Source of the DNA: Leptidea sinapis
Taxonomy: Eukaryota; Arthropoda; Insecta; Lepidoptera; Pieridae
Direction: 5' to 3'
Assembly: GCF_905404315.1 (NCBI RefSeq)
Contig: NC_066265.1
Location: 30,094,501-30,158,500, forward strand
Length of the DNA: 64,000 bases
Part shown: positions 11,597 to 23,166 of the stretch, in pieces
Position numbering within the stretch: the first letter of the stretch is position 1
Layout of the letters: the number at the start of each line of letters is the position of its first letter
Program-made: the position numbers and the translations under genes
The notes under the pieces: model-generated
What the model saw: the letters and a program-made list of their open reading frames with translations, nothing else
Told to the model about the DNA's origin: nothing
Databases searched by the model: none

Positions 11597-11965
11597 CTGC
11601 AACTTACAGCCGATGCTCTAACCAACTGAGCTAACTTTTTGTTGTTTTTAAAATTTTATTTGTGTATTAATCCTAGAAGTGAGGGTTATCACTTTAAAAA
11701 CATAACAAATTGTTTAGATATACAAGAGTGACATCTCAAGTCAATTTCCTAATATGCAAATATTGAGGTTGAGCAGTTTATCAACTGTAAAGTAGATCCT
11801 GTAGATGAAGCCACAACCTGAGAGTTGAACAAAGCATACAAGATTTTATAACGATACGACACTCGAACGGTTAGCTCAGTTGGTTAGAGCACCGGTACGG
11901 AACGCCAGAGGTCGTGGGTTCGAGTCCCGCATCGTTCATAAAATTTTGTTTGATTTTCAAATTTT
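11597..11965 (+). repeat. tRNA-bearing composite repeat, copy 1
   Basis: Order on the plus strand: half of a tRNA-like sequence in reverse (GCTCTAACCAACTGAGCTAA); module M reversed (AGTGAGGGTTATCACTTTAA); module P (AATTTCCTAATATGCAAATA); module N (AGATCCTGTAGATGAAGCCA); then a full forward tRNA-like sequence and TTCAAATTTTATTTGTGG. The same modules recur at 36.9, 42.6 and 46.2 kb in other orders. Confidence 0.7.
11865..11938 (+). tRNA. tRNA-like sequence inside composite repeat, copy 1
   Basis: 74 bases that fold as a cloverleaf: 7-bp acceptor (GAACGGT with ATCGTTC), D arm GCTC/GAGC, anticodon stem CCGGT/GCCAG with one mismatch, 5-base variable loop, T arm GTGGG/CCCGC with TTCGAGT loop. The anticodon loop ACGGAAC has C rather than the near-universal U before the anticodon, which would read GGA. 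It is repeated in the window as part of a mobile repeat, so a tRNA-derived element is more likely than a working tRNA gene. Confidence 0.35.
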
Positions 11966-12184
11966 ATTTGTGGAATAAATAAATCATTCACTCATAGACT
12001 TGAATTTACAAGCGTATAGACGACCTGACAGCCCTATAGTGCGCGACTAATTTTGATTTGTCAATGTGTGCTTTAGCTAAGGGTTAACTAGTGCCAAGCG
12101 GGGCTGATTGCTTACTAGCCTAAACACATTGTCTGATTTGGCACGGCAGGACCATTGGACGGTCCAGTGGGCACCTCGCATTAA

Positions 12185-12607
12185 GGCGAAGAGTAAGCAG
12201 AAAATACGCAAACATGGTGTTTTTAGACAAATTTTGTGGTGAAAGTATAGCATTTCGAGCTATGAACACTACTTAATCCTGTTACACATATACTTAAGTC
12301 TTATTTGTAGGTTGCTAATGCTTGCTGTTGGATACAGTTAACACTGCCCAGCCATTTTGAACTACCACTTTTCTTTGAAGTTAAACAAGTTTTTTGGCAT
12401 GGCGTGACGCATTTTTTGGTACTTCTCTCAGAAAAGTTATTCTTATAGCTTGTACTTTTTTGTGTAGGTTCATTTATTCAGATTAGTAGTGAATAACGAG
12501 GATTGTAAGCATATAAACTGTTTTCCACCCAAGAATTTTGAAAATATTGGCTTTGTTACATAGATATGAACTCATATCGCTCAAGGTCGCTGGCATTTAG
12601 TGTCGCC
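12185..12607 (+). mobile_element. piggyBac-like short element, copy 1
   Basis: About 423 bases bounded by TTAA on both sides (12181-12184 and 12608-12611). The ends are GGCGA and TCGCC. A homologous copy at 32073-32550 also sits between TTAA sites. TTAA duplication is the hallmark of piggyBac transposition. There is no transposase frame, so the element is non-autonomous. Confidence 0.75.
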
Positions 12608-12844
12608 TTAATTGGTCTGGCATCGTACTCGGTAAGTAATAATAATAATTTTGTGTGATGGATAATGTGTAACCCCGATGATTCTGTCGTACCAAATCCG
12701 ATCATGTGTTTTGGGTATACGACGTGTCAATAAAAATCGGTTACAATAACAATAGATTCGCAAACCTTTTCTATCTTGCTGTATCTCTGTTAAAGATGGT
12801 CGTCTCTCTTGCACAGTTCGTTTGTTTATACGCTAGTATAATGC

Positions 12845-13105
12845 AAGTCTATGTTAAAGAAGACGGCAAGCGTCGCAAATATGTTGGTCTCAGTGAGTCA
12901 TACATCTTTTTGCCCTTTGGTGTCGAGACACTTTTCCAGAGGCGCAGAGAATGTTCAAAATACTATCTTCGCGCCTCAATAAGGCTACTGGAAGCGGATG
13001 GCAAGCGCTGGCAGCTATCTCGGTCAACGGATCAGCCTAGCTATCCAACGCGGAAATGCTGCCAGTATTCTTGGTACGCTTCCACGTAATGATAGTTTTA
13101 ATTTT
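12845..13105 (+). pseudogene. Second copy of the R2-type endonuclease-like remnant
   Basis: Plus-strand homologue of the minus-strand frame at 974-1627. It reads EDGKRRKYVGLSESYIFLPF, then GVETL. In a shifted frame it continues through the CFKILSSRLN-like and QRISLAIQRGNAAS-like parts to a TTTTATGTAG end. It has one unit and no tandem duplication. At least one frameshift separates its halves, and the N-terminal PD part is missing. Confidence 0.55.
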
Positions 13106-13135
13106 ATGTAGTCATATATAATATTGGCGCCTATT

Positions 13136-13387
13136 TCTGCCGTGAAGTAGTAATGTGTAAGCATTACTGTGTTTCGGTCTGAAGGGCGCCGTAGCTAGTG
13201 AAATAACTGGGCAAATGTGACTTAACATCTTATGTCTCAAGGTGACGAGCGCAGTTGTAATGCCGCTCAGAATTATTAGGGTTTTTCAAGAATCCTGGGT
13301 GGCACTGCATTGTAATGGGCAGGGCGTATCAATTACCATCAGCTGAACGTCCTCCTTGTCTCGTTCCGTATTTTCATAAAAAAAATT
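13136..13387 (+). mobile_element. Family A short element, copy 3 (starts at GGCGCC)
   Basis: It lacks the first 60 or so bases and begins at GGCGCCTATTTCTGCCG, the same internal point as the copies at 19464 and 44734. The 3' end has CTCGTTCCGTATTTTCAT and an A-run. Confidence 0.75.
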
Positions 13388-13979
13388 GTAAATATAGTTA
13401 TAAGATTTGTTTTCTGTTGTAGATAATATATATTTTCCAAAAAAATGCCATACTGGATTGATTAAATCTATTCCTGATCGTAGAGTATACCAGATATACA
13501 TATATTATTGTATTTGTAAATATTCTCTGCGTACAGCCGAGGTCCCGAAACCGCTGTGTGAGGTTTTGGGGTCACAAGGACCCCTTTATATTTGGAGAAA
13601 CACGCAGCTTGCGCACGCGCATCGCCACAGCTGCCAGTTTGTCGTACAATATTAACTTTTGCTCTCATTTACATAATTATTATATGAAATCTATTCTTAT
13701 GTTACAATTAACGTCATAAAAAAATTGCATTTATTGAATTTAGTGAAACTTAGCATAGTGGTCGAATTAGGCTATATTTCTCCCGTAATCTTGAATTTAA
13801 TTTGGAATTGCATTACATAATATAACCTTCCATGTTTCACGTGGGTCAGAAACTCGAACAAAGTCACAAATTAGTTCTCCAGTGATTTATTTCTTCTTAA
13901 CTTCACAGATTAACAAAATATAACTCTAAAACACTTTAATTGGGTACAGATAATGATACTCTATTAAATCAAATCAGAA

Positions 13980-14205
13980 ACTGTTAAAGATGGCGTCGGA
14001 AATAAGCGATTCGCCGAGCGCGTGGTGCGTTGGCGGTTCTCGATCAAAAAGTGACCAATATGGCCGCCCCGTTCCCACCGGTGTGACATTCCGCAAGAGT
14101 GGCAGCTGACAGCTAACATCTGTCATGCTGCCATTCTGTTCCGACGTCGTCGACAGCAAACGTCAAATGTCGCGCCGTCAAATAGAACTATTAAAGTTTT
14201 CTGTT
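13980..14205. promoter_or_regulatory. GC-richer island with AAGATGGC-type motifs
   Basis: It contains AAAGATGGCGTC, AATATGGCCGCC and GCTGCCATTC, three YY1/Pho-like core sites, plus TGTCATGCTG, GACGTCGTCGAC and a TGACGTTTG motif on the minus strand. Such clusters are common at insect promoters. The ATG in AAAGATGGCG opens a 39-codon plus-strand frame (MASEISDSPSAWCV onward). No further exon can be linked to it. Confidence 0.25.
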
Positions 14206-14451
14206 TAAAACCTATTAGTATTTATCGGCTTGACAGGTTTATCTAAGACATTAAGGCTCCAAATCAAGCATCTGAAACCGGTCTTGTAATTATCTTAGCA
14301 ATATGATGTCATCAACGAAATACGACACAGAGCTATTAACCAAAAGAAGATGTAACCAGATTAAGCATGGAAAAAACAATTTGTAACAATGCGTAAAAGC
14401 CAAAGTGAATCTTAAAACGCCTTCCCCCAAAAACATTAGTAGTTTCATGGA

Positions 14452-15627
14452 AATGAAATGAAATGAAATGATTTATTTGTATGAATCGTGGTAACATAGT
14501 TGTTAACAATTAATTGGTGTACAGCACAATTCGCCAATATATCGGCATACAAATATTTGATTGTCAATATTGGAATATCATATTTAATTTATACTTATAC
14601 GTTCTTAATACACATTACATAGCTTTAATTCAATGAGATAATATAAAATAAACATTAGTTTGTAGGTACCTCTCAAAAATTACATTTGAATACTATTATT
14701 TTTGGCTAAAGAATTCTTTTAAACTATAAAAGCGTTTATCTATTAGCCATAATTTTAATTTTTTATGCATTAATGTTTTAGGCATCTCTCTAATATTCTT
14801 TGGAAGGTGGTTAAATACCCTAATACACATAACATTTGCGTTATTTTGATGAAGCGCTGTTCTACAGTATGGCATCAGAAGGCGAGTTGGATCTCTTAAT
14901 CCTAATATGGAATAGTCCTTTGCTGGTTTAAAAAGTTCACCATGTTTTTTAATGAACATACAAATTTCTAATATATATAGACCAGTAAGCGTTAACAGAC
15001 GGTGCTTTTTGAATAATGGTCTACACGATTCTAGAGGACTGACATTGCATAAAGCTCTTATACATTTTTTTTGTGCCAGAAAAACATTTGAAATATTAGT
15101 GGAGTTTCCCCATAGTATTAACCCGTACCGTAAAACAGACGCAATATAACCGTGGTATGCAGTAAGTGCAGCATTAAAGGATACAGTTTGTCTGAGCCTT
15201 CTTAAAGCGAAAACGAACTTATTTATTTTGCCTGCCACTGTATCACATTGAGCTTTCCAGTTACAATTGCAATCTAATATAATGCCTAAAAATTTTATTG
15301 TGTTTGTTTCTTTAATCGTAAGGTCACTGTGTGTTATATTTAGAGATTTATGTATTGTTTTATAATTAGAAAATTGTATATATTTAGTTTTTGTCATATT
15401 AGCGAATAAATTATTCTCATTAAACCATGTCAATATAGTTTCTAAATTTTTATTAATAGTCATATTATAATTATTTATCGCTTTATGCTCGTCAGGAATA
15501 ATTATGGATATGTCATCTGCAAATAATACACAGTTATAGTCAACCACATCGGGTAAATCATTCAAATAAATTAAAAACAGTAAAGGTCCCATAAGACTTC
15601 CTTGAGGAACTCCAAATTTACTAATTA
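14452..15627 (-). mobile_element. 5'-truncated LINE with readable reverse transcriptase
   Basis: A minus-strand non-LTR retrotransposon fragment. A continuous frame runs from about 15627 to 14696 (about 310 codons). It starts in the reverse-transcriptase core with FGVPQGSLMGPLLFLIYLND and continues with the catalytic FADD box (LFADDISII), K-x-x-FLGI (TIKFLGIILD), then the thumb and C-terminal segment ending FNHLPKNIREMPK and FYSLKEFF. It lacks the endonuclease and fingers. A short 3' UTR ends in TTTCA-type pentamer repeats (14452-14475). Jockey/CR1-like, clade not resolved. 5' truncation is usual for target-primed insertion. It has no stop or frameshift, so it is fairly young. Confidence 0.85.
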
Positions 15628-15733
15628 AGAAGTAAGAAGAAGGAAGAAGGAAGAAGTGAATCTCGTTGAAGAGATACTGTAGTAGGTACGAAAAAAGTGA
15701 CTTACTTCCTTGCCCAAAAGTTATAAAGAAACA

Positions 15734-15976
15734 TTACACACAATGCAATTCACACGTGGTAGAAGTGAAACCTTCAAAAATTTTGGTTTCAAGATATCCA
15801 GCACTTGTATCATAATTTTGAGATGTGCTTTGTGCATGAACCTCTAAACCGCATATGAAGTCCTGGTACATGTTGCTAAGATGACACATCGTTTCAACCG
15901 CTATGAAAGACATTATTAGTATCACCGCTACTATTTTTATGTTCTCCTGGTGTCTATGTAGTAATAAGTCGTGCAC
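15734..15976 (-). CDS. Unrecognised coding-like fragment (possible exon)
   Basis: An 80-codon open minus-strand frame containing LLLHRHQENIKIVAVILIMS, FIAVETMCHLSNMYQDFICG and LEVHAQ, ending TTCELHCV. About residues 15-30 are hydrophobic and could span a membrane. Upstream the frame continues in phase as FWRYV before the first ATG, so it may be an exon or element fragment rather than a complete gene. A diverged copy lies at 2175-1960. Differences between copies leave much of the protein sequence alike, which suggests past coding selection or recent duplication. I cannot name the family. It could also belong to an unlisted mobile element. Confidence 0.35.
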   Translation of the reverse strand: MHDLLLHRHQENIKIVAVILIMSFIAVETMCHLSNMYQDFICGLEVHAQSTSQNYDTSAGYLETKIFEGFTSTTCELHCV

Positions 15977-16090
15977 ATAACGCCAGAATATATTAATTTT
16001 TGGAAATTTAATAAGGTATTATTTATTAATCGGCCTAGTGAATTAATCCATAAAAACTCAATAAATATAACATGGTATTTTTATATAATT

Positions 16091-16333
16091 TTAATTAACA
16101 AAAAGACGTGATATGTGGTAGAAATTATCGAAAAACGGCATATCTTTCCGTAGTGCCGAAGGGTCAAACCGATCGGAGAGCAATTGACTGTCGATAATCC
16201 AATAACATTCACGCAATTCCAGAACAATCTTGACATCAGTCTTAAGTATAAGATGTTTGAGGGATCTCAGCTTACACTGAGTCGGAAGAAAAAGTCGAAA
16301 TCGGTTTGGACCGACGACAGTTCTAAAGCACAA
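16091..16333 (-). CDS. Unrecognised small open frame, doubtful
   Basis: An 80-codon minus-strand frame with mixed composition (VELRECYWIID-like, DRFDPSALRKDMPFFDNFYH). It lies 115 bases upstream of the 15.7-kb fragment in the same direction, so the two could be parts of one broken gene. I recognise no family and see no convincing splice sites. Confidence 0.2.
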   Translation of the reverse strand: MCFRTVVGPNRFRLFLPTQCKLRSLKHLILKTDVKIVLELRECYWIIDSQLLSDRFDPSALRKDMPFFDNFYHISRLFVN

Positions 16334-17134
16334 ATGTCTGCAGCAGGGTCAGAATGTAGTTGGGTCTGATCAATTTATAAATGTCCAGGGTAAGAGCGTC
16401 TTACCTACGACATAGATAGACACACAGAATAAAAAAGCTTTGTGCACAGACTCTTCATCATACAACTGATGTAAACTCCACTGTCCTCCCTATCACAGAG
16501 AGAAACTTGCCAGAAATGTCATTTCATTTTTGTTTAATACTCTATAAATAATATGACGTCAGCACCTCCTCGTTTAACAATACAATATTGAGCAACAAAC
16601 CATCCATAGTCCCTAGTTGTAAGGCGCGTTGCAACAACAGCCGATTGTCCTCAAGATAAGGCCCCTTTGAGCCGATAATGGACACTGCACACCGACCTCA
16701 ATTCTGATATTACATTATTCCTACCGGGGTCTCTTGAATAGTCATAAGTCAGAGGTTAATATAATATATTCTGTATCAATATCTAAATATCTAAAACTAT
16801 CTATAGATAAAGACCTCTTCCACTCTTTTCTACCTCTATCTGTCCTTGGCCCTATTTTACCAATAGCATGTTTTTATTTCAAGTCTCCCACATTGCTTTC
16901 CAGCTCCACGTCTTGATCATGTTAAAAACACAAATGATGCGTCTTCCATAAATAAAGAAAATTGTGGACGATAGGTCCCAATATGTCAAAAAATATTATA
17001 ATCTAAATAGGACGTTATGTCAAGCTTGAGGGGTTAGTTGATACGCAATACATAAGAATTAAGAACACATCTTTACCACAAATTAGTTAGTAAATTGATT
17101 GATAACTTGACCAAGCTGTATCCGTGATAACACC

Positions 17135-17345
17135 CAAGTAAGGCTCCCACTGAAAACCAGCGCTGCAGCTTGCTGCAGCACAATGCTGAGTGAGAGACCT
17201 GTATTTGATCACATACCATAATTATGGTTGATTTTATTTTAGATTTAGTATTGTTTTATTGTATATATTTTTTGTCAATTTTATTTTAGTGTTTTAAGCT
17301 GTGTGATTCAAAAAAATAATTTTCTTTCTTTCTTTACAATGTATA
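17135..17345 (+). repeat. LINE-like 3' end
   Basis: CCAGCGCTGCAGCTTGCTGC, AGCACAATGCTGAGTGAGAG, then an AT-rich UTR ending in AAATAATTTTCTTTCTTTCT. It looks like a retroelement 3' end. Family not identified. Confidence 0.35.
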
Positions 17346-17492
17346 GTGTAAATACTGCTCTCTTAGACCTGAACAAACACTGAGCAATTTTGGGAGTTTT
17401 AGCGAATAGGTCAAGTGTACTCCAATAATTTGTACGTGTGGAAATATTGATGAAAGTAACCAAAGAAAGCGTTATACTTACATTATATTATC

Positions 17493-17882
17493 CTAGCTGA
17501 CCCAGCAAACGTTGTATTGCCATATAAAGTAATAAATAAAAAAATCCATTGGCATCTCGCAACCCTATTGAGGATCTGTGGATGTAACAGAATAATATAA
17601 AAATCGCGATAGAAAAATAGGTGTTTATCGTAGACGGGTGAAAATTTTAAGTTGTATGTATTTTTTAAAGTTGTATCATAAAAAAATAAAAATTAAATAA
17701 TTTATCTAAAAATTAAAAATCACAACCTTTGGGGTGGACTACTCTTTACATTTAGGGGGATGAAAAATTGATGTTGTCCGATTCTCAGAACTACCCAATA
17801 TGCACACAAAATTTCATGAGAATCGGTCAAGCCGGAGGAGTTTAACTACAAACACCGCGACACGAAAATTTTATATATTAGA
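17493..17882 (+). repeat. Dispersed repeat family D, copy 1
   Basis: Begins CTAGCTGACCCAGCAAACGT and ends CGACACGAAAATTTTATATA-TTAGAT, with a middle part GATTCTCAGAACTACCCAAT. Two other copies lie at 18147 (reversed) and 59283. Non-coding. The CTAG-type end might suggest a Helitron-like element but is not proof. Confidence 0.65.
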
Positions 17883-18146
17883 TGGTACAGCGGCATTGAT
17901 AGTATACATACCTACTAGCTTTTATCATGCCTTTGATTACGGAAACTTATTAACTACAAATTTTATTAGAGAAATTTTCTTCACTTATTTCATACTTATT
18001 AAATTATTATAATTTATTCATTAAGAATCAAATCATTGAATAAAAATAAATAAAACACACTCTTGAGTCCCTACAGTGATGTTCCTACTTACTACCAAAT
18101 ATAACTTTACGCTCACGAATCAAACGACACATCAAGATATCTTCTA

Positions 18147-18431
18147 TCTAATATATAAAATTCTCATGTCGCGGTGTTTGTTGACCGATTCTCATGAAAT
18201 TTTGAGTGCATATCGGGTAGGTCTGAGAATCGGACAACATCTATTTTTCATCCCCCTAAATGTTAAGGGTGGTCCACACGATTTTTTTTTTTGACATTTT
18301 TTTTTAATTTATTTGATTATGAGTCAGCATTAAAAATACATACAACTTCAAATTTTCACCCATCTACGATCAACAGTTACTTTTGTATCGCGATTTTAAT
18401 ATCGGCAATAGAACGTTTGCTGGGTCAGCTA
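18147..18431 (-). repeat. Dispersed repeat family D, copy 2
   Basis: Reverse-oriented copy of the 17.5-kb repeat: CTAATATATAAAATTCTCAT at its left and GTTTGCTGGGTCAGCTAG at its right. With copy 1 it forms an inverted pair about 265 bases apart. Confidence 0.65.
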
Positions 18432-19286
18432 GTTATCATAATAACATTTACATTCAATAGTTCCCACTTAGATATTTTTAAAGAAAACTTATCCAGTTTT
18501 TGTGCTAAGAAAAAGTGAGATTTGAACGAATGCAATATAACTAATTATCGATATTTTTTTATTATTTTGTAAATGATTATCTTAGTTTATTAATTACTTT
18601 TTTTACTTGTACCTCTTTCTTTTATTTTGTATAATTTATTTTTCTTTGCTGTTTTTTAGTCTTTACTGTCATAAAATTTTAATTTTAAGTAAACTGTAGG
18701 TATAATTTAGTATAAACATCTCGTTGGTAACCGAAATATGTATGTGACTGTTTGTTTCTTAGTAAATAAATAAATTAACATTAATTATGCTTTTTGTAAT
18801 AAAAAAAAATCATTTTAATATGTGATTAAAATATAATTAAACTTTAAGCAACGAACGAAAAAACCTAAACTAAATTATAAAACCAATCAAAATACATTCC
18901 ACTAAATCGTATTTATAAAACTACAAGTCCTGATCCGGCTAACGTTCTTTTGCCAACACCCCGCGACGGTCATTGTATGAATTGTGATATTATGAAAAAT
19001 CCTCGCATTGACTGAATTATCTGTATGGCGGATATATATGTTTTTCTTAATAAAAAAATATAATGCCCTGTCCAAAACACGCTGCATCTTATGGTATAAG
19101 TATTAATCCGATCGGTTCAGGTGTTTTCGCAGTATAACCGAAGGAAAAAGACTCTCCATTTATTTTATTAGTATAGTTTAATAGATTTTGTAATCTGTTG
19201 ATAGGGTTGCTACTTCAAAATAAGTATTCACTTCGACTTATTCAAATTGAACCAATGTTACCAACATAGCCCAAATTATTTCGCAA

Positions 19287-19440
19287 CTGAGGTGGCAGTG
19301 GGCAGAGCACATAGTTAGACGGACATATGACCGGTAAAAAGGCAGCGCAGGACCGATTGTCGTGGAGATCTTTGGGGGAGGCCTTTGTCAAGCAGTGGAC
19401 GTCTTCCTACTGATGATGATGACGATAATATTGAATTTGG
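19287..19440 (+). mobile_element. RTE-type LINE C-terminal relic
   Basis: It reads LRWQWAEHIVRR, then (after a deletion) QDRLSWRSLGEAFVKQWTSS, then a TGATGATGATGACGA tail. The W-WAGH-AR and DR--W--LGEA-VQQWT blocks mark RTE-like LINE C-termini. Confidence 0.65.
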
Positions 19441-19463
19441 TATTTTTTAGCAGAGCAACAAAT

Positions 19464-19722
19464 GGCGCCTATTTCTGCCGTGAAGCAGTAAAATATAAGG
19501 ATTAATTTGTTTCGGTCTGAAGGACGTCTAACAGTGACATTACTGGCCAAATGAGACTTAACATCTTATGTATCAAGGTGACAAGCGCAGTTGTAGTGCT
19601 GCTCATCATTTTTGGGTTTTTCAACAATCCTGAGCGGCAATGCATTGTAATAGGCAGGACGTATCAATTGCCATCTTCTGATGGTCCTGCTCGTCTCGTC
19701 CCATATTTTCATAAATAAAAAC
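19464..19722 (+). mobile_element. Family A short element, copy 4 (starts at GGCGCC)
   Basis: Begins at GGCGCCTATTTCTGCCG and ends in CTCGTCCCATATTTTCAT with A-rich sequence. It directly follows an RTE LINE relic. Confidence 0.75.
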
Positions 19723-19724
19723 AT

Positions 19725-21345
19725 TATCCACAGGTATAGAGACGGCTAAATACATGGACCTTTCTTTTTTCCATTTGCTGGCTTTAGTACACAATTACTA
19801 AGCTCACGTTACTACTAACAAAGCACCTCTGAGAAACTCTCTATAACCAATTGTTTCACATATCGTTGTTATCATTGTTAACAGTTACTTATCCTTACTT
19901 TAACAACGGAATGGTTCCAATATAATCCTACGAGTCATAATAATTATCTTATCGGAACTTATTCCACATCTAAGTGTGCTTAGTGCATCATAGCATAGTT
20001 CGAGATGATAGCACTTTCTAATGTTATTTAAGTAGTGTTTGTGTGTTTAAATGGAGAAAACATTTCGATAAGGAATAAACCACTATTCATAGTAGAGTAT
20101 CATAATACGCATTATTAATGATTTTGTCAGATAATGTTTGAATTAACTCTGTCACTTCATATTTATGCCGAATCGCAAACTGTTTTAGTTCGTTCATTCA
20201 TTCGTACCATGAGGTAATATTTCAACCTAAACTGGATAGCTTATCAGTCAAAGTAAGCGATTAGCAAAAAAATGCTACTTTCTTAGCGGAAAGTGAATCT
20301 TTTTTTAATATCTTTTAAAAAATAGTGAAAACATACAAAAAAGGAAGGTGAAATTGATGAAACATGAGATGAGAATACTTATTGGACTTTTTAGTACAAC
20401 AAAATCCTGAAATAAATACCGAAAATGAAAATACTTAAGATGAGGCGGTAAGGCCTCTTCGCAAGAACGAATTAAAAAAATATACTCCGTGCTCCTGTCA
20501 AATCAAATATCAATGGAGGTGCGTTCCTCGTTTATTCAGATTATTATTACGAAAACACCTATGCTTAACTTTAATTTGTAATTCAAAGAACTATAATATA
20601 TTTATAACTTTTGTTTAGTAAGTACTAAAAAGGGCTTAATGGTTTGTAATTTGACGCTATAAAGCGCAATTTTGTAATGTAGTTGTCGAAATTTCTACGC
20701 AAATAAAACCGCTAAAATTTTATCATTAAGTTTCGAAACTCAACGCATATGGTTCGAGTAAGAGAGACAGACTTATGCAACGCGTTGCAACGATTATACA
20801 GCATCATCTCTTTCTTGCATCGAAGACAACAGACAAATTTCTTCGTTCATTCTTCCATAAGCGATCCAAACGCCATTCAGTTATAGGCACTTCATGGTAC
20901 GAATCTTAGCGATTCAGTTTAGGTATCTAAATTGAACTGCATCCGAATTGAATCGCTAATTAAATGTTGATGGTAGGCCTTCTGAACTCTCCTTGCTCAA
21001 TTGGTTGTGTTTCGTCTAAAACTTTGTTGTTTATTAGTCTTGCTCAATTAGAAATCCGATAATAGGTTCATCATCCTTTCACACCACGCGTAGACCGTAC
21101 ACGTTCTACTTAACGACATTGTAATGCTGAATTAATTCGCAGATAACCAACGAAATTCTATCATGAATATAAATGATACTATTATCATCCTACGAGATAC
21201 TGTGGTACGATCTGTGTACTGTTGGAATGTATTTACATTCCATGCTGTAGAATATTCCATATCAATTATTGGTAATCTGGCAAGAATCTTTATTAATGAA
21301 TGAGACTATTTATTGAAGTAGGGGTTATTTTGCGGAAATCCATAA
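19725..21345. other. No gene recognised; diverged inverted segments
   Basis: AT-rich. CGTACCATGAGG-type (20206) and CATGGTACGAATC-type (20894) segments face each other, each near AACCTAAACTG or AGTTTAGGT, which hints at an old inverted-repeat element. Boundaries could not be set. Confidence 0.3.
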
Positions 21346-21351
21346 GTATCC

Positions 21352-21465
21352 AAATGTTTTGAGTTCTCTTGAGTGTTAATTCCGCTAATACTCGTCTTAA
21401 AACAATCCGACACATGTTTCGCCTCTACCCGAGGCATCTACAGGAGATATTGACACGCTAAACTC
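21352..21465. mobile_element. Family E short element, partial copy
   Basis: It shares with the 25.3-kb element the left arm (GAGTTCTCTTGAGTG, TAATTCCGCTAA) and, in reverse sense, the interior box GTTTCGCCTCTACCCGAGGC. The right arm is not clear here. Confidence 0.5.
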
Positions 21466-22483
21466 TGGTAGGAGACTCATATACCTTGTCTAGGAGCATG
21501 TTAAGCCGGCGTTTCTTTAATAGGTATTAAGATAGTAGTTAAAAGTAGTACTGGAATGACACTGAATCTTTACTTGTGTATTAACTGTTTTAATTATTTA
21601 ATTATTTTAAATTGTGCATTGTATTTTAGTAGTAAGAATACTTTAGTGTTTATTAGTATAGTTGAATTTAATTATTCTGTCACTACTGGTGCAGCCCTAT
21701 AATTGGCTCACAGTTTTGTAAATTAACATATAAGGTAGCTAATAGCTGTGGGTCTTCCTAATAAATAAATAAATGTCTCGTGCCAGAGTTTGGAAACTTA
21801 AAACATTTGAATGAGACTATTCCACAGATGTAGAGCATAGGTCGGCAACAGGCGGACCGCGGTACTTTTGTGGACCGCGATAAGAGACTCGGATTTCAAA
21901 TTTCAGGAGCAATCTACCTGCCATTAAACCTTTTGTACAGGTAGATTCTCGTCAAATATTTCTTGACATCACAACCGTCATGTTCACGAAGCAACCTTAC
22001 ACAAACAATTAATTCAAGCTCTAAATCGTGACGCATCAAATATGCGATAAAGTATTTGTATTTTATTACTTTTTAAGAAATTTTTAACTATGAACGATAT
22101 CAAAATATTGGATGCAGCAGCTTACGAACTAATTTGTTATGTATATTACGGCTATTGTAAAATAATATTGTAAATTGATTTAAAAGAGTGGCCGTTTAAT
22201 TTTTCTTATATATTCTCACGAACTCAAATTTTTCCGAACTTACTTAGTTAAGCCTATTTGACTTTGACTTAGTGTGATGATAACTTAAGGAAATCCGAGA
22301 TGAATCAATTTCATAGTCAAACTGAAAGGGATTCGGGGGTTTAATTCACATCATGATGTTAATATATTAAATATTATTAATCTGTGGTTATACAATGATG
22401 AAGGCAAAGGTGTTGCAATGAAGGTGACTCGAGTCGGAAATGTACCTAGCTCAACACAAACGAGTCACCGACCGCTCGATCGA

Positions 22484-22502
22484 CAGACAGACAGACAGGA
22501 AA
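22484..22502. repeat. GACA microsatellite
   Basis: Short GACAGACAGACAGACAG run. The surrounding 21.84-22.79 kb shows no gene. Confidence 0.6.
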
Positions 22503-22794
22503 CCACGTTGCGCAATCATTGCCGATACTTATTGGACAACAATGACGATTACCAACATAACTCACTCAACACTCGGAATCATGTCCTCTAGCCTCGCTTT
22601 TGTAGTCTCCTTTTAATATTTGAAACAACTTAACGAGACGGTTATTCTAATATAAAGATAGTTCACGATATACGGTCGCTTTCAACAGGCGATCTCTTAT
22701 CTAAGATTATAAGGAGGAAACTTTAGCAGAAGCTATTTTCAGATTTAAGGATTATAAAACAATAATATATCGTCGCATTAACACGAGCGAGACA

Positions 22795-23166
22795 ATGGGA
22801 CAAGTTAAATTGCAACTCCGACTAAAACCGGGCACAATAAAGTCAAAAATCAGGACTTCTTTCTCGACAATTTCCTTCTTCAAAAATTCATTTTTCATTT
22901 ATTTCATTCAGATTTTTTCGCTTATTGTTGTCGGATTTGTTGTTGGACTTTTTATCATCATATTTCAAAACAAAAAGAATCAGTTAATAATAATATTAAT
23001 TTTATTTCAAAATAATTTGGATCTAATAATATTGGGTCCGCTGATTTTTCCTCTTAAGAATCCATATCATGTCAATCGTAAATCAATACTGAATATGCAT
23101 TTCAGTAATAGAAATCTATATAAAATTAGTTCTGTAGGTCCGTTATTGAGATGGCATAAGCACTGA
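22795..23166 (+). CDS. Hydrophobic open frame of unknown status
   Basis: A 123-codon frame from an ATG at 22795 with one strongly hydrophobic stretch (about residues 33-61, IFSLIVVGFVVGLFIIIF). Composition follows the AT-rich surroundings (many I, F, N, K). No family is recognised and no homologous repeat is seen. In AT-rich sequence a frame this long can arise by chance. Confidence 0.15.
   Translation: MGQVKLQLRLKPGTIKSKIRTSFSTISFFKNSFFIYFIQIFSLIVVGFVVGLFIIIFQNKKNQLIIILILFQNNLDLIILGPLIFPLKNPYHVNRKSILNMHFSNRNLYKISSVGPLLRWHKH

Noticed and set aside
17493..18431. One large foldback transposon formed by the inverted family D pair
   Set aside because: The sequence between is not flanked by a target duplication and a third solo copy exists at 59.3 kb, so two independent insertions are simpler.
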